A stretch of DNA of 64,000 bases from SZUA-444 sp965226565 (GCA_965226565.1 CBDDDI010000006.1:175443-239442), one strand, 5' to 3'; positions 17,901-25,242 are shown, numbered from the stretch's first letter. The notes: generated by a model from the sequence alone, not told the origin. Numbers and translations: made by a program.

Positions 17901-18104
17901 GATGCAAAATGGCAAGCTAATAATGGTGGAACATTATTTAAATATGGAAATAAGTTTAGGGTTGATGTTGGTTCGAAAGAACTTTTGCATATGCATTGGT
18001 CTGGAGTTGACCATTTTCCAGCAGGAATAATTGGTAGTGGTTTTGGAACAGGTATATCATCAATTTTTAAAGGAGAAAAAAATGAAATTAAAAGTAGAAA
18101 ATAA
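11979..18104 (+). CDS. RHS/YD-repeat polymorphic toxin with peptidoglycan-binding and DUF1906-like domains
   Basis: 2041 residues. A signal peptide ends near residue 35 (SIKAFA). Two regions of peptidoglycan-binding type (about 60-210 and 225-345) contain LQ-x-x-L, GYFG-x-x-T and AV-x-x-FQ motifs. A DUF1906/Rv2525c-like glycoside-hydrolase-type domain (about 350-545) starts at YDKAKTLKDNGYKYVGRYL. The linker DPIDLSLGAHV opens the RHS region, and dozens of YD repeats (Y-x-YD-x-x-G-N/R) fill about 600-1750. The core ends with YSPDLKRFINAD and NPVSNIDPFGL near 1838. The last ~200 residues are the variable toxin: a Gly/Ala-rich hydrophobic pretoxin, then a small domain with YGNKFRVDV and LLHMHWSGVDHFPAG that I cannot assign. 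The protein should be wall-associated and deliver the tip to neighbours, as WapA does in Bacillus. AGGAG precedes the ATG. Confidence 0.9.
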   Translation: MVNKVMKKSLSVVLAVVMIFTTLITSNLTSIKAFAKDDSYVGVREFYKAQVWLNENYTGKPGYKPVEENGRTGSKLMKALVTALQIELGISGANGYFGKQTTSKTPTLRYGNENIYVKILQHGLYCKGYNPTGTTGYFGKNTKKAVQKLQSDAGFEASGIVTPMFFKAILNSDALVLIHGGDSKIRSMQQTLNRKYNAYFGIQPCDGIYSANTNKALIYALQSEIGYSTANAAPHFGPGTTKKCPTLKKGDTREAFVYILQYALYVNGYDPGDFDGIYDTQVEKAVKEFQKFMCYPDVTGIADMRVIKGLLASCGDTTRPGTACDCVTRITYDKAKTLKDNGYKYVGRYLTKIPNGLDKNLLPEEIDVILNSGLRFFPIFQTYSFRIDRFTEEQGNSDAKEAFYAATNLGIPYGSTIYFSVDGDTYDYQVKTNIMEYFKGVNERMQALGNKYKIGVYGTRNTCTKVSNKGYAVTSFVSDMSTGFSGNLGCKMPYNWAFDQIKEYKIGTGSGAIYIDKDVASGRDKGVGHIEYHAPTDYSKLEKVSNTFCADPIDLSLGAHVIDTELMSLNGGQNLSLDLTYNGAFLSNGLTGIGWTTNYSKKLEINEAGIKVFADDNSFSTFKNSEETNKYVTDAKGKKGYILTKNNNGSYELNCNNNQKEYYDKTGKLVKIEDKNNRVITLKHTDSTIKIIDSLTGKYLLLTKNLDGKIVSVKDSADRTVTLTYQKDCLVSITDVNNKKVSYTYDEKGRILTGTDSDGVCFFTNTYDGKGRITSQKDAIENSKKTLFSYDDTLVNGELLVTVIDRNGNQKTCLFDKNNLLIKMIDANENTTKYQYDDKGNLTKEIDSLGNEIVKTYSDTNKVLTEKDKLGNTTTYTYDKKDNLTKITYPDGTNKSFTYNEDNLLTSLIDIRGIETKYLYDDNNFLIEENKGGRKTRLSYVDGMLVTKTNALGNNETYVYNKFGFAETVTDYIGNKIKYKYDNKGRVIETTNAKGDVVTNTYDSNGNITSSKDAKENITKYKYNGNMKVVSKVLSNGGEIKYQYDGEDRLIKTIDVKGNEFQNIYDSVGRITEKIDSEGSKTLFEYDSVGNIVKQVNPNGGVILSSYDANGNLISQTDANKNTIKYEYDKLSRLIKIINAEGGETVNTYNNVGDLVSVTDPLKYKIQNKYNEFGDLSSVTDAKGNITKYNYDVSGNLISIVDALGNKTNNQYDGNNRLIATTDAKGNKQTFTYDEVGNKIIETDAKGNTVSKTYDANGNVLTITDSKGVIQSNIQYDSMNLPTIQIDAVGNKTVNTYDLKSNLLSTKDSLNNNKEFGYDTLGRITSVTNQIGCKNLATYDAEGNLIEMEGPLGGKIKYTYDKSGRMTSESTPSNGTINYEYNSLNKKSKITNARGQAKELAYDKSGKVTAYKNNEGNASFTYDKNGNVLIKRDNQGTVTREYDELNRVTKYTNALSETIKYEYDEVGNVKKLIYPDNTAVKYDYDENNNLVKVTDWNGRVTSYTYDENDNVTSVSKPDGSITETKYDDAQRVISTVEKTKTGKIIVGYEYTYDALGRITCEKLLAENLQYDMVYDDISRVAKRTETNLLTKETKTESFSYDKAGNILNVNVNDDNIEYVYDENNRLISYNGKEISYDLDGNMISGFINQKDISLSYDSDNRLIKAGNNSYTYDAENIRIRNLCEDDETTYTYDTNNTLSQLLMTKDKDGNVTKYVYGIGLIGEESEGAFKTYHFDYRGSTTAITNENGIVTDTFEYDTYGKLTNRTGSNKTIFMYNGRDGVVTDSNGLLYMRVRYYSPDLKRFINADILKGDITNDEVLNKYAYVNGNPVSNIDPFGLFSIKSWITKNAKKILIGTSVIAVGTAITVATGGAVLPALIGGFKAAAISGGISAGLSVGATTINSVTSGDEFSTVVKKSAMSAVDGFTDGYMVGGIMAGISQAISGSFKIAATKYGVKTGRKGGMYITKNSKILSPDAKWQANNGGTLFKYGNKFRVDVGSKELLHMHWSGVDHFPAGIIGSGFGTGISSIFKGEKNEIKSRK

Positions 18105-18582
18105 CACATTTTTTAGTAAATATGTAGGTGATTTTTGTTTTAGATATCATGTGAAAAATATAGAAGATATAGAAAGAATTATGGATTTGTTTAAATGGAA
18201 TAATTTAATTGTTGTATTTGATTGTGATATAAAAAATAATAATGTATTAGAATATATTAATAACAATAATATAAAATATACAAATACGTATGATTTAAAA
18301 AAAAATTCTTTTGTTACTGTAATATCTCAAATTCCTTTAGATAAGATGAAAGTATTTTTAAGTGAAGTTATAAAATCTGATATTGATTCCATCGATTTTA
18401 AAAATTATAAAACTGTTTTTTCGTGGGAACAAATATTATATAATGATTTATCAGTAAAAAAGATGATCAAAAATGATATTGTTACTGTTCAGGTGCAGTT
18501 TTTGTTATATGAAAATGAAGTTGTAATTAGATTTAATTCAAATTTATATGATGCAAATAAATTGATTAGTAATATTAAATAA
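18082..18582 (+). CDS. candidate immunity protein for the RHS toxin
   Basis: 166-residue cytosolic-looking protein with no signal or helix and no family I recognise. The start at 18082 is supported by AAAGGAG 7 bases upstream and places it 23 bases inside the 3' end of the RHS gene in another frame. That overlap is the usual arrangement of a toxin tip and its cognate immunity gene. It is acidic, Asn- and Lys-rich, with short alternating strands (LIVVFDCDI, VTVQVQFLLY). An intrinsic terminator follows, so RHS and immunity end one transcript. Confidence 0.7.
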   Translation: MKLKVENNTFFSKYVGDFCFRYHVKNIEDIERIMDLFKWNNLIVVFDCDIKNNNVLEYINNNNIKYTNTYDLKKNSFVTVISQIPLDKMKVFLSEVIKSDIDSIDFKNYKTVFSWEQILYNDLSVKKMIKNDIVTVQVQFLLYENEVVIRFNSNLYDANKLISNIK

Positions 18583-18585
18583 TTT

Positions 18586-18621
18586 AAGGAACTGATGATA
18601 TATTTATTCATCAGTTCTTTT
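18586..18621 (+). terminator. intrinsic terminator after the immunity gene
   Basis: A perfect 10-bp stem (18589-18598 with 18608-18617) and a T-run, 4 bases after the stop codon. Confidence 0.8.
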
Positions 18622-18647
18622 AAAATTTTAAATTAATATAATTTGGT

Positions 18648-19301
18648 TTGATATTAGAAAAAGGCATGAAATCTAAGAAAAAGTCTATATGGGTCACTAT
18701 AAGTGTATGGGGACATGGATTATTGGATGCAGCAGGTTGTATTCCTGGACTTGGGTTAATTCCAGATGCACTTAATACAGCTTGGTATGCTGGAGAAGGC
18801 GATTGGACTAATATGGCTTTTGCTGCTGGAGCTATGATTCCAGGTATTGGACAAGCTGCAACTGCTGCAAAATATGGAACAAAAGGCTATAAAGCTGCTA
18901 AAGTAGCTTTAAAATATAGTGATGATGTTGCTAAAGTAGCAAAAACCTCAAGTAGATGGAAAAAAGGTTATAAGCTTGTTGATGGTGCTAAGGATGCTGG
19001 AAAAGTTAAACCTAAGTAAGTTCATCATTTTGCAACTAATAAGAGTAAAAAATATACTCAACAATTTAAGAATATAACAGATAAATATGGATTAGATCTA
19101 GATGAAATATGGAATAAAAAGTTATTACCACATCAAGGGCGTCATCCAAATGCATATCATGAATATATGCTTGATAATATGCAAAAAATTGATGAATTAG
19201 CTAAAGGAGATAGTAATAAATTTATAAAATTATATGATCAAGTAAAACAGAAAGTTATTGATAATCCAGACATGTTATATAAGAAATATTGGGGGAAGTA
19301 G
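18648..19301 (+). pseudogene. orphan AHH-nuclease toxin cassette split by a stop codon
   Basis: The frame runs to TAA at 19017-19019 and continues without shift to TAG at 19299. The first part has a pretoxin-like segment (HGLLDAAGCIPGLGLIPDALN, then AAGAMIPGIGQAA) and a basic region. Directly after the stop come VHHFATN, then LDLDEIWNKKLLPHQGRHPNAYHEYM, the His-Asn/LLP-GxHP-x-YH pattern of AHH-family HNH/EndoVII nucleases. There is no RHS core, no good ribosome site and no signal peptide, so this is a displaced toxin tip of the kind kept behind RHS genes as a recombination reservoir. The stop separates the pretoxin from the nuclease and would inactivate it unless repaired on transfer. Confidence 0.65.
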
Positions 19302-19309
19302 GTATAAAT

Positions 19310-19642
19310 ATGAAATACTATAAATTGATGTATGATTATAAAAAAAGTAATAATTATATTGATTGTATTATAGAAAATGTTAATAATATAGATGAATATG
19401 TAGTGTCAAGTGGCGTTTTAGTTGATAATTTAAATTCTATAGAATTTAAATATAATTTGACTTTAGGTAATATGATGGCAGATTACATTTCTAATACATA
19501 TAGATGGTTAATAGTATCGGATATTTTTAGTTCATTGCTTAAGCAAGTTGTATCAAGTGATTTTATTAACAATATCTTCATTGGTTATGTTATAATAGAC
19601 TTTTATGGCTCGTGCTTTTTTTATAATTTCTTAATAATCTGA
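19310..19642 (+). pseudogene. Imm11/DUF1629-like immunity gene, 3'-truncated
   Basis: Residues 1-90 (MKYYKLMYDYKKSNNYIDC, then a region with WLIVSDIFSSLL) follow the DUF1629/Imm11 pattern: an aromatic N-terminal strand and a Trp-Leu-Ile-(I/V)-S segment before the last helix. The expected end, with a strand such as IQFLPV, is missing; after about 19580 the sequence becomes unrelated and hydrophobic, so the gene was cut at the border with the prophage remnant. It sits 8 bases after the AHH cassette and was presumably its immunity partner. Confidence 0.55.
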
Positions 19643-19664
19643 GTAGTAATTTCTTCTCATAATT

Positions 19665-20350
19665 TTAATTCCTTTCAATTGTCGCTAAAATGCCATTATC
19701 TTTTAATAAATTGTGTAGAAATAATCTACCTTTAGTTGTCCATTTTGTTTCAAGAATAACATCATCTTTGCCGTCTGAACGTTTAATATTAATTGTCTTG
19801 CTATGTGTGTAACCACAGTTATGATATTTGCTATATAAAAGCCATTGTGCTTATGCCTTCTTCATGTAAAAACTTGTTCATGGCTCTTCCTGACATGCCA
19901 TAATCTTTAGCAATTTGTGTTATAGATAAAAGACTTTTACTGCTTAAAATTCTATCTGTGTAATCCGCTTTAGGTTTAAGCTCGTTTATAATTTGGTCTT
20001 TAGCTAAAACAGTCGTTTCAAGCTTTTTAGATTTTAATCTTTCTTCTTTTAAAGCTGTAAAAGCTGCAATTTTAATATCTGGATTTTATAATAGTTCATC
20101 TATCGCATAAAGACCGTGTTTTCTTATGTCTTTGAGAATAACTTTAATTTACTTTTTGAATTGTTTTGCGATTGGTTTTCTGCTTTTCATTATCATTTAC
20201 TGTATTTATTAGCTGACTAGTAAGACCATCATACTCAATCCACTCAGTCATGTCTTTGGATAAAAACATTGGATTTTCAAAATCACCATAAACTGTAAAT
20301 TGTTTACCAAGAACCTCTTGTTCTTTAATTATTTGTATTGTGTTATTCAT
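19665..20350 (-). pseudogene. phage antirepressor (Bro-N/KilAC), frameshifted
   Basis: Starts with MNNTIQIIKEQEVLGKQFTV and WIEYDGL at 20350 (Bro-N domain) and breaks at 20144. On the same strand in other frames it continues with LKEERLKSKKLETTVLAKD, KADYTDRILSSKSLLSITQIA and AMNKFLHEEGI (KilAC domain), ending in LATIERN near 19665. Several frame changes and a stop show it is dead. The intact form is a phage protein that lifts repression of lytic genes. Confidence 0.7.
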
Positions 20351-20448
20351 TTTTATTTCCTTTCTTTTTGGGTTTTATATTGTTTTGTATGTTTTAGTGC
20401 TGTTTTAATACAACATACAGTATTTTGTGCGCGTCAACACACTATATA

Positions 20449-20477
20449 TTGACTAATAGGTTAACGTTTGATATAAT
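20449..20477 (+). promoter_or_regulatory. strong sigma-A promoter
   Basis: TTGACT (20449-20454), 17-bp spacer, TATAAT (20472-20477), about 50 bases before the small gene at 20525. It lies in the divergent space of the prophage remnant, where a repressor/early promoter would be expected. Confidence 0.7.
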
Positions 20478-20524
20478 ATTTTTATAAGGTAGAGACATTT
20501 CATAAACAAAGGAGAATTTGAAAT

Positions 20525-20734
20525 TTGAATAAAAGAATTTCTGTTATCAAAGAAAATTTAAATGGTCGAAATACAAGCTTTCACGATAACTATACAGGTA
20601 AAAACATGACACGAACTCAATTTGTAAATAAAATTAATAAAGGTGATTATCCAAACTACCATGTTAGAAATATTAACGGAGTAGATACTCCAGTTTCAAA
20701 TCCAGACAAGTCATTAAGAAATAACTTAGATTAA
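20525..20734 (+). CDS. small phage/ICE protein of unknown function
   Basis: 69 residues starting at TTG with AAGGAG about 10 bases upstream and a consensus promoter. It ends with NYHVRNINGVDTPVSNPD-x-S-x-x-NNLD, a tail I associate with small DUF3892-like proteins of clostridial mobile elements; the assignment is tentative. It is the only intact gene in the remnant between 19.66 and 21.9 kb. Its 3' end overlaps by 4 bases the 3' end of the decayed repressor on the other strand. Confidence 0.6.
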   Translation: MNKRISVIKENLNGRNTSFHDNYTGKNMTRTQFVNKINKGDYPNYHVRNINGVDTPVSNPDKSLRNNLD

Positions 20735-21047
20735 AAACTAATCTCTACCTTATAACCGTTTAATTCGATAACTTCATTTCCTTTTATACTTGCAACCAAA
20801 TTTCCGTTTTTATCTATTACACAAATATGTGGTTCTTCAAAGTTAAAACCTGAAGCTTTGAGAATATGTTCTAAACTCATTTTATAAATGTTAGAAAGCT
20901 TTATAGCTGTTTCTACATTTATTTTTTGCCGTTTTCTATCCTTGAAAAATGAGATTTTGAAAAGCCTAAACTTTGTGCAACTTGATTTGGTGTTAAGTTT
21001 TTTTCTTTTCTTAGTTTTTTTAGATTTTGCGCAGTCATTTGTTTCAT
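20731..21047 (-). pseudogene. Xre-family phage repressor, one-base frameshift
   Basis: From ATG 21047: TAQNLKKLRKEKNLTPNQVA and SLGFSKSHFSRIENGKK form a helix-turn-helix. The frame then stops at TAA, but shifting by one base after a run of six A gives KINVETAIKLSNIYKMSLEH and a C-terminal domain of about 60 residues ending YKVEISF. The break lies inside the A run, so it is a one-base loss (or a sequencing error); it does not match a proper -1 slippery heptamer. Confidence 0.7.
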
Positions 21048-21150
21048 CTCACTTTCTTGCTGTTTAATAATCTTTATAAGTTTTTCTCCTGTTCTTTTAA
21101 ATTCTAAGACGATAAGGAATACTTTATCAATGGTTTCAAGTGTATTTTAA

Positions 21151-21894
21151 TATGCAAAAGATTTAGAATTGCTTGAAAAAAATCCTTGTGATGATGTTAA
21201 GAAATCTACTTCTAAAGTTGCTGAAAAAGAATACTATTCAGTCGAAGAAGCTAATTTATTATTTAAAATAATGGACAAAAAGGCTCCAACGCTATATAAA
21301 GTGTTTTATTCACTTGCATTATACAGTGGTATGAGACTAGGTGAGCTTTGTGGACTTGAATGGAAAGATATAGATTCAGAAAAGCGAACTATCTTTATAA
21401 AAAGAAGTGCTTATAAAATGCAAAAAAAAGATAGTAAGCAAAAAGTCAACAGTGCTGATATTGAGAGAGTAGTGACATCACCAAAGACTAAATCATCAAT
21501 ACGCTGTATAAAACTTCCACAGCTTGTATTTGATTTATTAGAAGAACTTAAAGAGTATTATTATAACGAAAAATTAAAGCTTGGCAGCGCTTGGAATAAT
21601 CGTGATAAAGAAATTGTCTTCAGAGGAACTTTTGGTAATGCTGTTTCTCCAGATGTGATGACTTTATGGCTTACTAAATTTTGTAAGAGAAATAATCTTA
21701 GACATATATCAACACATGATTTTAGACATTTGAATGCGAGTTTACTTATACATGGTGGCTGCAATGTAAAAACAGTCCAACAAAATTTAGGACATGCTCA
21801 AGCAAGTACAACAATGAATATTTACGCATATGCATTTATGGAACAACAAACAGCAGTAAGCGAATGCATATCTGAGAAGATAAAGGTACAATAA
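21151..21894 (+). pseudogene. tyrosine integrase, catalytic domain only
   Basis: About 247 codons hold the catalytic half of a phage/ICE integrase: YSGMRLGELCGLEW (first Arg), HDFRH (His-x-x-Arg), LGHAQASTT (second His) and NIYAYA (nucleophile Tyr). The N-terminal arm and core-binding domain, normally ~150 residues, are missing; an in-frame stop at 21148 and unrelated sequence precede it. It ends 97 bases before the tRNA-like 14-bp sequence at 21991, the usual spacing of an integrase to its att site. Confidence 0.8.
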
Positions 21895-21990
21895 GTTTGT
21901 CATGGGTACAAATTTAGGTACAATCATATTTTTAGGCAAAACAAAAACCTCACAAACCTTTTATTTAAAAAGATTCATGAGGATACAATT

Positions 21991-22004
21991 TGGCGGAGAA
22001 AGAG
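21991..22004. repeat. att-like copy of the tRNA-Ser(GCU) 3' end
   Basis: TGGCGGAGAAAGAG is identical to the first 14 plus-strand bases of the tRNA-Ser gene at 28243-28256 (CCA end plus acceptor strand) and then diverges. It is the expected scar of integration into that tRNA, and it lies just after the integrase fragment. Confidence 0.7.
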
Positions 22005-22044
22005 CGAAACCATCTGTACACACAACAACTGGGTATATACTCTC

Positions 22045-22078
22045 AAAGCTTTCTATTTACTATAATAGAAGGCTTTTG
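22045..22078 (+). terminator. intrinsic terminator
   Basis: AAAGCTTTCTAT pairs with ATAGAAGGCTTT (one G-U), followed by TTTGT. It is downstream of the integrase remnant. Confidence 0.55.
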
Positions 22079-22470
22079 TAATGTAAAAAAGTGTAGATGT
22101 TACAGCTTAGTTTGTAGTGGTGATAAAGATTATATGTTTTTCTATTGTTTATTTTATCAAAAATATTTTTTTGCTGTAGTATTTGCTTTTTCAATATCGT
22201 TAAAATTTTTCTGTATATTTCTGAGTTATTTTTTATATTTAGAAGGAATATTTCCTATTTTATTATTATGAAAAATCACATTAAGAATGTTAGTATTATG
22301 TCCTTAGTGATGTTAAAGCAATTCACTAATTACTACTATTATAATAAAAAGTAATAAAATTATTATTAATATCTAATCAATTTTCAAAAATTTTTATATC
22401 TGTTAATAGTAAAGCTGTTTTTAGATATTGTTAATCTTAATCCTCCGTACATATTAGCAGAAATATAATA

Positions 22471-22505
22471 AAAAATGAGTAAACTATTTTAGTTCACTCA
22501 TTTTT
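22471..22505 (-). terminator. intrinsic terminator of the protease gene
   Basis: AAAAATGAGT (22471-22480) pairs with ACTCATTTTT, with an inner AACT/AGTT stem. T-runs on both sides make it usable in both directions. A decayed relative lies near 24025-24062, downstream of the second protease copy. Confidence 0.65.
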
Positions 22506-22569
22506 AAAATTTTAAATGTAATATAAATGTATGTAGTGGGAATATGAATCACATTATACAAATATTATT

Positions 22570-23763
22570 TTAATATCTAACTACGCCTAAATCATTTTTA
22601 ATTCGTGAATAAGCAGTAAATACACTATAACCTTTAGCAAAACCTCTATGAATTCCCATTGTTTTATAGCTGTAATTACTGTAATCACTTATTATTGGAG
22701 CACCACTATCTCCGGGAGCTCGAGTGTAGTTTGAACCAATTAAATTATAAAAATATGTATTATTATCTGTGTAACTCACATTAGTAGATTGTATATCAGC
22801 AAAACTATTATAAGTTGTACCACCATACATATATATTGTTTTTCCAACAACTGGTGTAGCTGTATAGGTATTTATATTATAATAATTAGTTCCATTAATT
22901 GTATTAGTTAAAGAACTTCCTGAAGAAAACTTGACAAAAGATACATCACTATCTCCACCATATATACGCTTAGTAACTGTACCTAAAAGAGTACCCGTAT
23001 GGTTATAAAGTTTGCTACCATATGAGAGTCCATGACCACAAGTTAAAAAACCTTCTTCTGCTATACCGTTTATAACTCGTTTAACTTTAAATGCTGCAGT
23101 TAATCCTCCACCATTTTGAGTTCGAATTCTTTTTCCCGGAGCTGAATAACCTGCATCTTCAATAGTCTCTATATCTTTTTTAAAAATAAACATATCGCTA
23201 TCTTCAAACAAAGATTTAAAATCGGCAATTTTAGATTCATTAATGTCTTTAATAAATACTTCAATTTTATTTTTGTCATCTAATAAAACAGTTCCTGTAA
23301 TATAATTATAAATATTATCTTTGTTACTATTTTTGTTTTGTAAATTTTGTGTAATCCCTATACCTATTTCATCAATTATATTATTTAATTCCCTATAAGA
23401 ATATTTTACATTTTCAAATTTTAATGTAGGATTTTCAGTAACATCTTTTAAAGTCTTTTGAATTGTGTTGGTGTTTTCTGTAATCATAACTACCAATTCA
23501 TTCTCATGATTAATATAAGTGCCACCATAATAATCAGGATAATCATCTTTATTTGTTTGATTTTGAAAATATTCTAAAATTTTCTCATTATCTTCACTTG
23601 CTAAATATTGTTTTTTCAATACACTTGGCTCAATTTCATAAGATTTGTTTTGAAATTTTGCTAGTTCAATATCAGTGTTGTTACCATTTGAAGCAGATAC
23701 TAAATTGATACTTAAAATTGGTATAATTAATAAACAACTGATAATTGATAATATTTTTTTCAT
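22570..23763 (-). CDS. secreted trypsin-like (S1) serine protease with large prodomain
   Basis: 397 residues: signal peptide to about 24 (LVSA), a prodomain to about 203, then a chymotrypsin-fold protease. The triad is visible: His ~244 in FLTCGHG, Asp ~273 in GGDSDVSFV, Ser ~353 in APGDSGAP. The catalytic-His motif reads TCGHG instead of the usual TAGHC, so the Cys that normally follows the His has moved ahead of it. Architecture resembles streptogrisin/alpha-lytic-type proteases whose prodomain guides folding and is then cut off. Two 12-bp palindromes lie upstream. It sits in the mobile element next to tRNA-Ser, so it is probably transferred cargo. The substrate is unknown. Confidence 0.85.
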   Translation of the reverse strand: MKKILSIISCLLIIPILSINLVSASNGNNTDIELAKFQNKSYEIEPSVLKKQYLASEDNEKILEYFQNQTNKDDYPDYYGGTYINHENELVVMITENTNTIQKTLKDVTENPTLKFENVKYSYRELNNIIDEIGIGITQNLQNKNSNKDNIYNYITGTVLLDDKNKIEVFIKDINESKIADFKSLFEDSDMFIFKKDIETIEDAGYSAPGKRIRTQNGGGLTAAFKVKRVINGIAEEGFLTCGHGLSYGSKLYNHTGTLLGTVTKRIYGGDSDVSFVKFSSGSSLTNTINGTNYYNINTYTATPVVGKTIYMYGGTTYNSFADIQSTNVSYTDNNTYFYNLIGSNYTRAPGDSGAPIISDYSNYSYKTMGIHRGFAKGYSVFTAYSRIKNDLGVVRY

Positions 23764-23870
23764 AAAAACTCCTCCTCAATAATTAAAAATATGTTTATCT
23801 TTTAATATACACATATTTTAACATATTATTACATTATATTAAATATTTTTTTATTTTACTCAATAAAAAA

Positions 23871-23902
23871 ACAAATATTTGTAATAATTTACAAATATTT
23901 GT
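23871..23902. promoter_or_regulatory. twin palindromic operator upstream of the protease
   Basis: ACAAATATTTGT, itself a perfect 12-bp palindrome, occurs at 23871-23882 and 23891-23902, centres 20 bp apart (two helical turns). The sites lie about 110 bases before the protease start, just beyond a weak TTGAGT at 23863-23858, a place that suits an activator. A single decayed relative (GCAAATATTTAC) lies near 24929, upstream of the second copy. Confidence 0.5.
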
Positions 23903-24146
23903 TTAATAATTTGTTTTATAAATCAATTTTTTATAAAATTTATATATATTTCTTGTTTTTTCTAATCTAATTATCTTAAAGCAGTCTTTTAATGTTACTG
24001 AAATATTACCATTTATATAACAAGATAACGAGTAAATTATTTTAGTTTAGTAATTATCTTAATTATTGTACTTAATCTTTTTTGAAATTGCAATTTAACA
24101 TACATGTAGGAGATGAAAACACCACCTACATCATATAAATAACATT

Positions 24147-24838
24147 TTAAAATCTAACTAGGTTTAAATTATTTTTAATTGGTAAAAAAGTAGGTTGTAA
24201 ATCGTTTCTTCTGTAATTTAAATGCTTGCATCTTCAATAGTCTCTATATCTTTTTTAAAAATAAACATATCGCTATCTTCAAACAAAGATTTAAAATCGG
24301 CAATTTTAGATTCATTAATGTCTTTAATAAATACTTCAATTTTATTTTTGTCATCTAATAAAACAGTTCCTGTAATATAATTATAAATATTATCTTTGTT
24401 ACTATTTTTGTTTTGTAAATTTTGTGTAATCCCTATACCTATTTCATCAATTATATTATTTAATTCCCTATAAGAATATTTTACATTTTCAAATTTTAAT
24501 GTAGGATTTTCAGTAACATCTTTTAAAGTCTTTTGAATTGTGTTGGTGTTTTCTGTAATCATAACTACCAATTCATTCTCATGATTAATATAAGTGCCAC
24601 CATAATAATCAGGATAATCATCTTTATTTGTTTGATTTTGAAAATATTCTAAAATTTTCTCATTATCTTCGCTTGCTAAATATTGTTTTTTCAATACACT
24701 TGGCTCAATTTCATAAGATTTGTTTTGGAATTTTGATAGTTTTATATCAGTGTTATTAATATTTAAAGCAGAGACTAAAGGTATGGTGAGGATTGGTATA
24801 ACTAACAAACAACTAATAAATAACAATATTTTTTTCAT
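24147..24838 (-). pseudogene. protease gene copy lacking the catalytic domain
   Basis: From ATG 24838 a frame of 206 residues gives a signal peptide and a prodomain almost identical to those of the gene at 22570 (the DNA is nearly the same over about 500 bases). It stops after IETIEDASI. A leftover of the original gene end remains downstream at 24147-24182, still decoding as IKNNLNLVRF-stop against IKNDLGVVRY in the intact gene. So the middle, with the whole protease domain, was deleted from a duplicate. The remaining secreted prodomain could still fold and might inhibit or chaperone the intact protease, or the copy may simply be dead. Confidence 0.7.
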
Positions 24839-25037
24839 AAATAATTCCCCCTAATCCTTTATTTATTAAATAACATTTATTTTTTATTACATGTATTATA
24901 ACATGTTTTGTAATAAAAAGCAAATATTTACATAATTGTTTGATTATTTAATTTGTTTCACTTTATATTAATCATTTTTATGATAATATCTACAATGTTT
25001 GCATTTTTTATTTTAGTAGGTAAAATAATTTACTGAT

Positions 25038-25159
25038 TTTAATATTATTTTACCGACTGAGTCCTTTATTATAGGGATTTGTGGTTTTAAAAAAAGACTT
25101 AACGGTTACGCATATAAAATATATGAGTAAACAGTTAAGTCTTGTTTATCTAAAGTATG
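25038..25159. repeat. dispersed hairpin repeat, copy 2
   Basis: Counterpart of 10303-10420. The stem arms TTACGCATATA and TATATGAGTAA flank an AAA loop, and outer ACTTAA/TTAAGT arms also pair. The copies differ by scattered point changes, so the duplication is not recent. Confidence 0.55.
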
Positions 25160-25242
25160 ATAATGAATATAATTTGGATAATTAGGAGATTTTGATAAGA
25201 AGTTTTTAAAAAAAGTTTTATAATAAGGTTTTGTAAGAATAA

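Larger units (their letters stand above)
21895..22569. other. gene-free junction between two mobile elements
   Basis: The stretch holds the att-like copy at 21991, a plus-strand terminator (22045) and the protease terminator (22471). The open frame at 21990-22271 is hydrophobic, lacks a ribosome site and begins in the att copy, so I see no gene here. Confidence 0.6.

Noticed and set aside
17447..18109. Minus-strand frames opposite the RHS toxin tip
   Set aside because: No ribosome sites, and their codon use mirrors the sense strand.
21990..22271. 93-residue plus-strand frame starting in the att copy
   Set aside because: It begins inside the tRNA-derived 14 bp, has no ribosome site and is a low-complexity hydrophobic translation.
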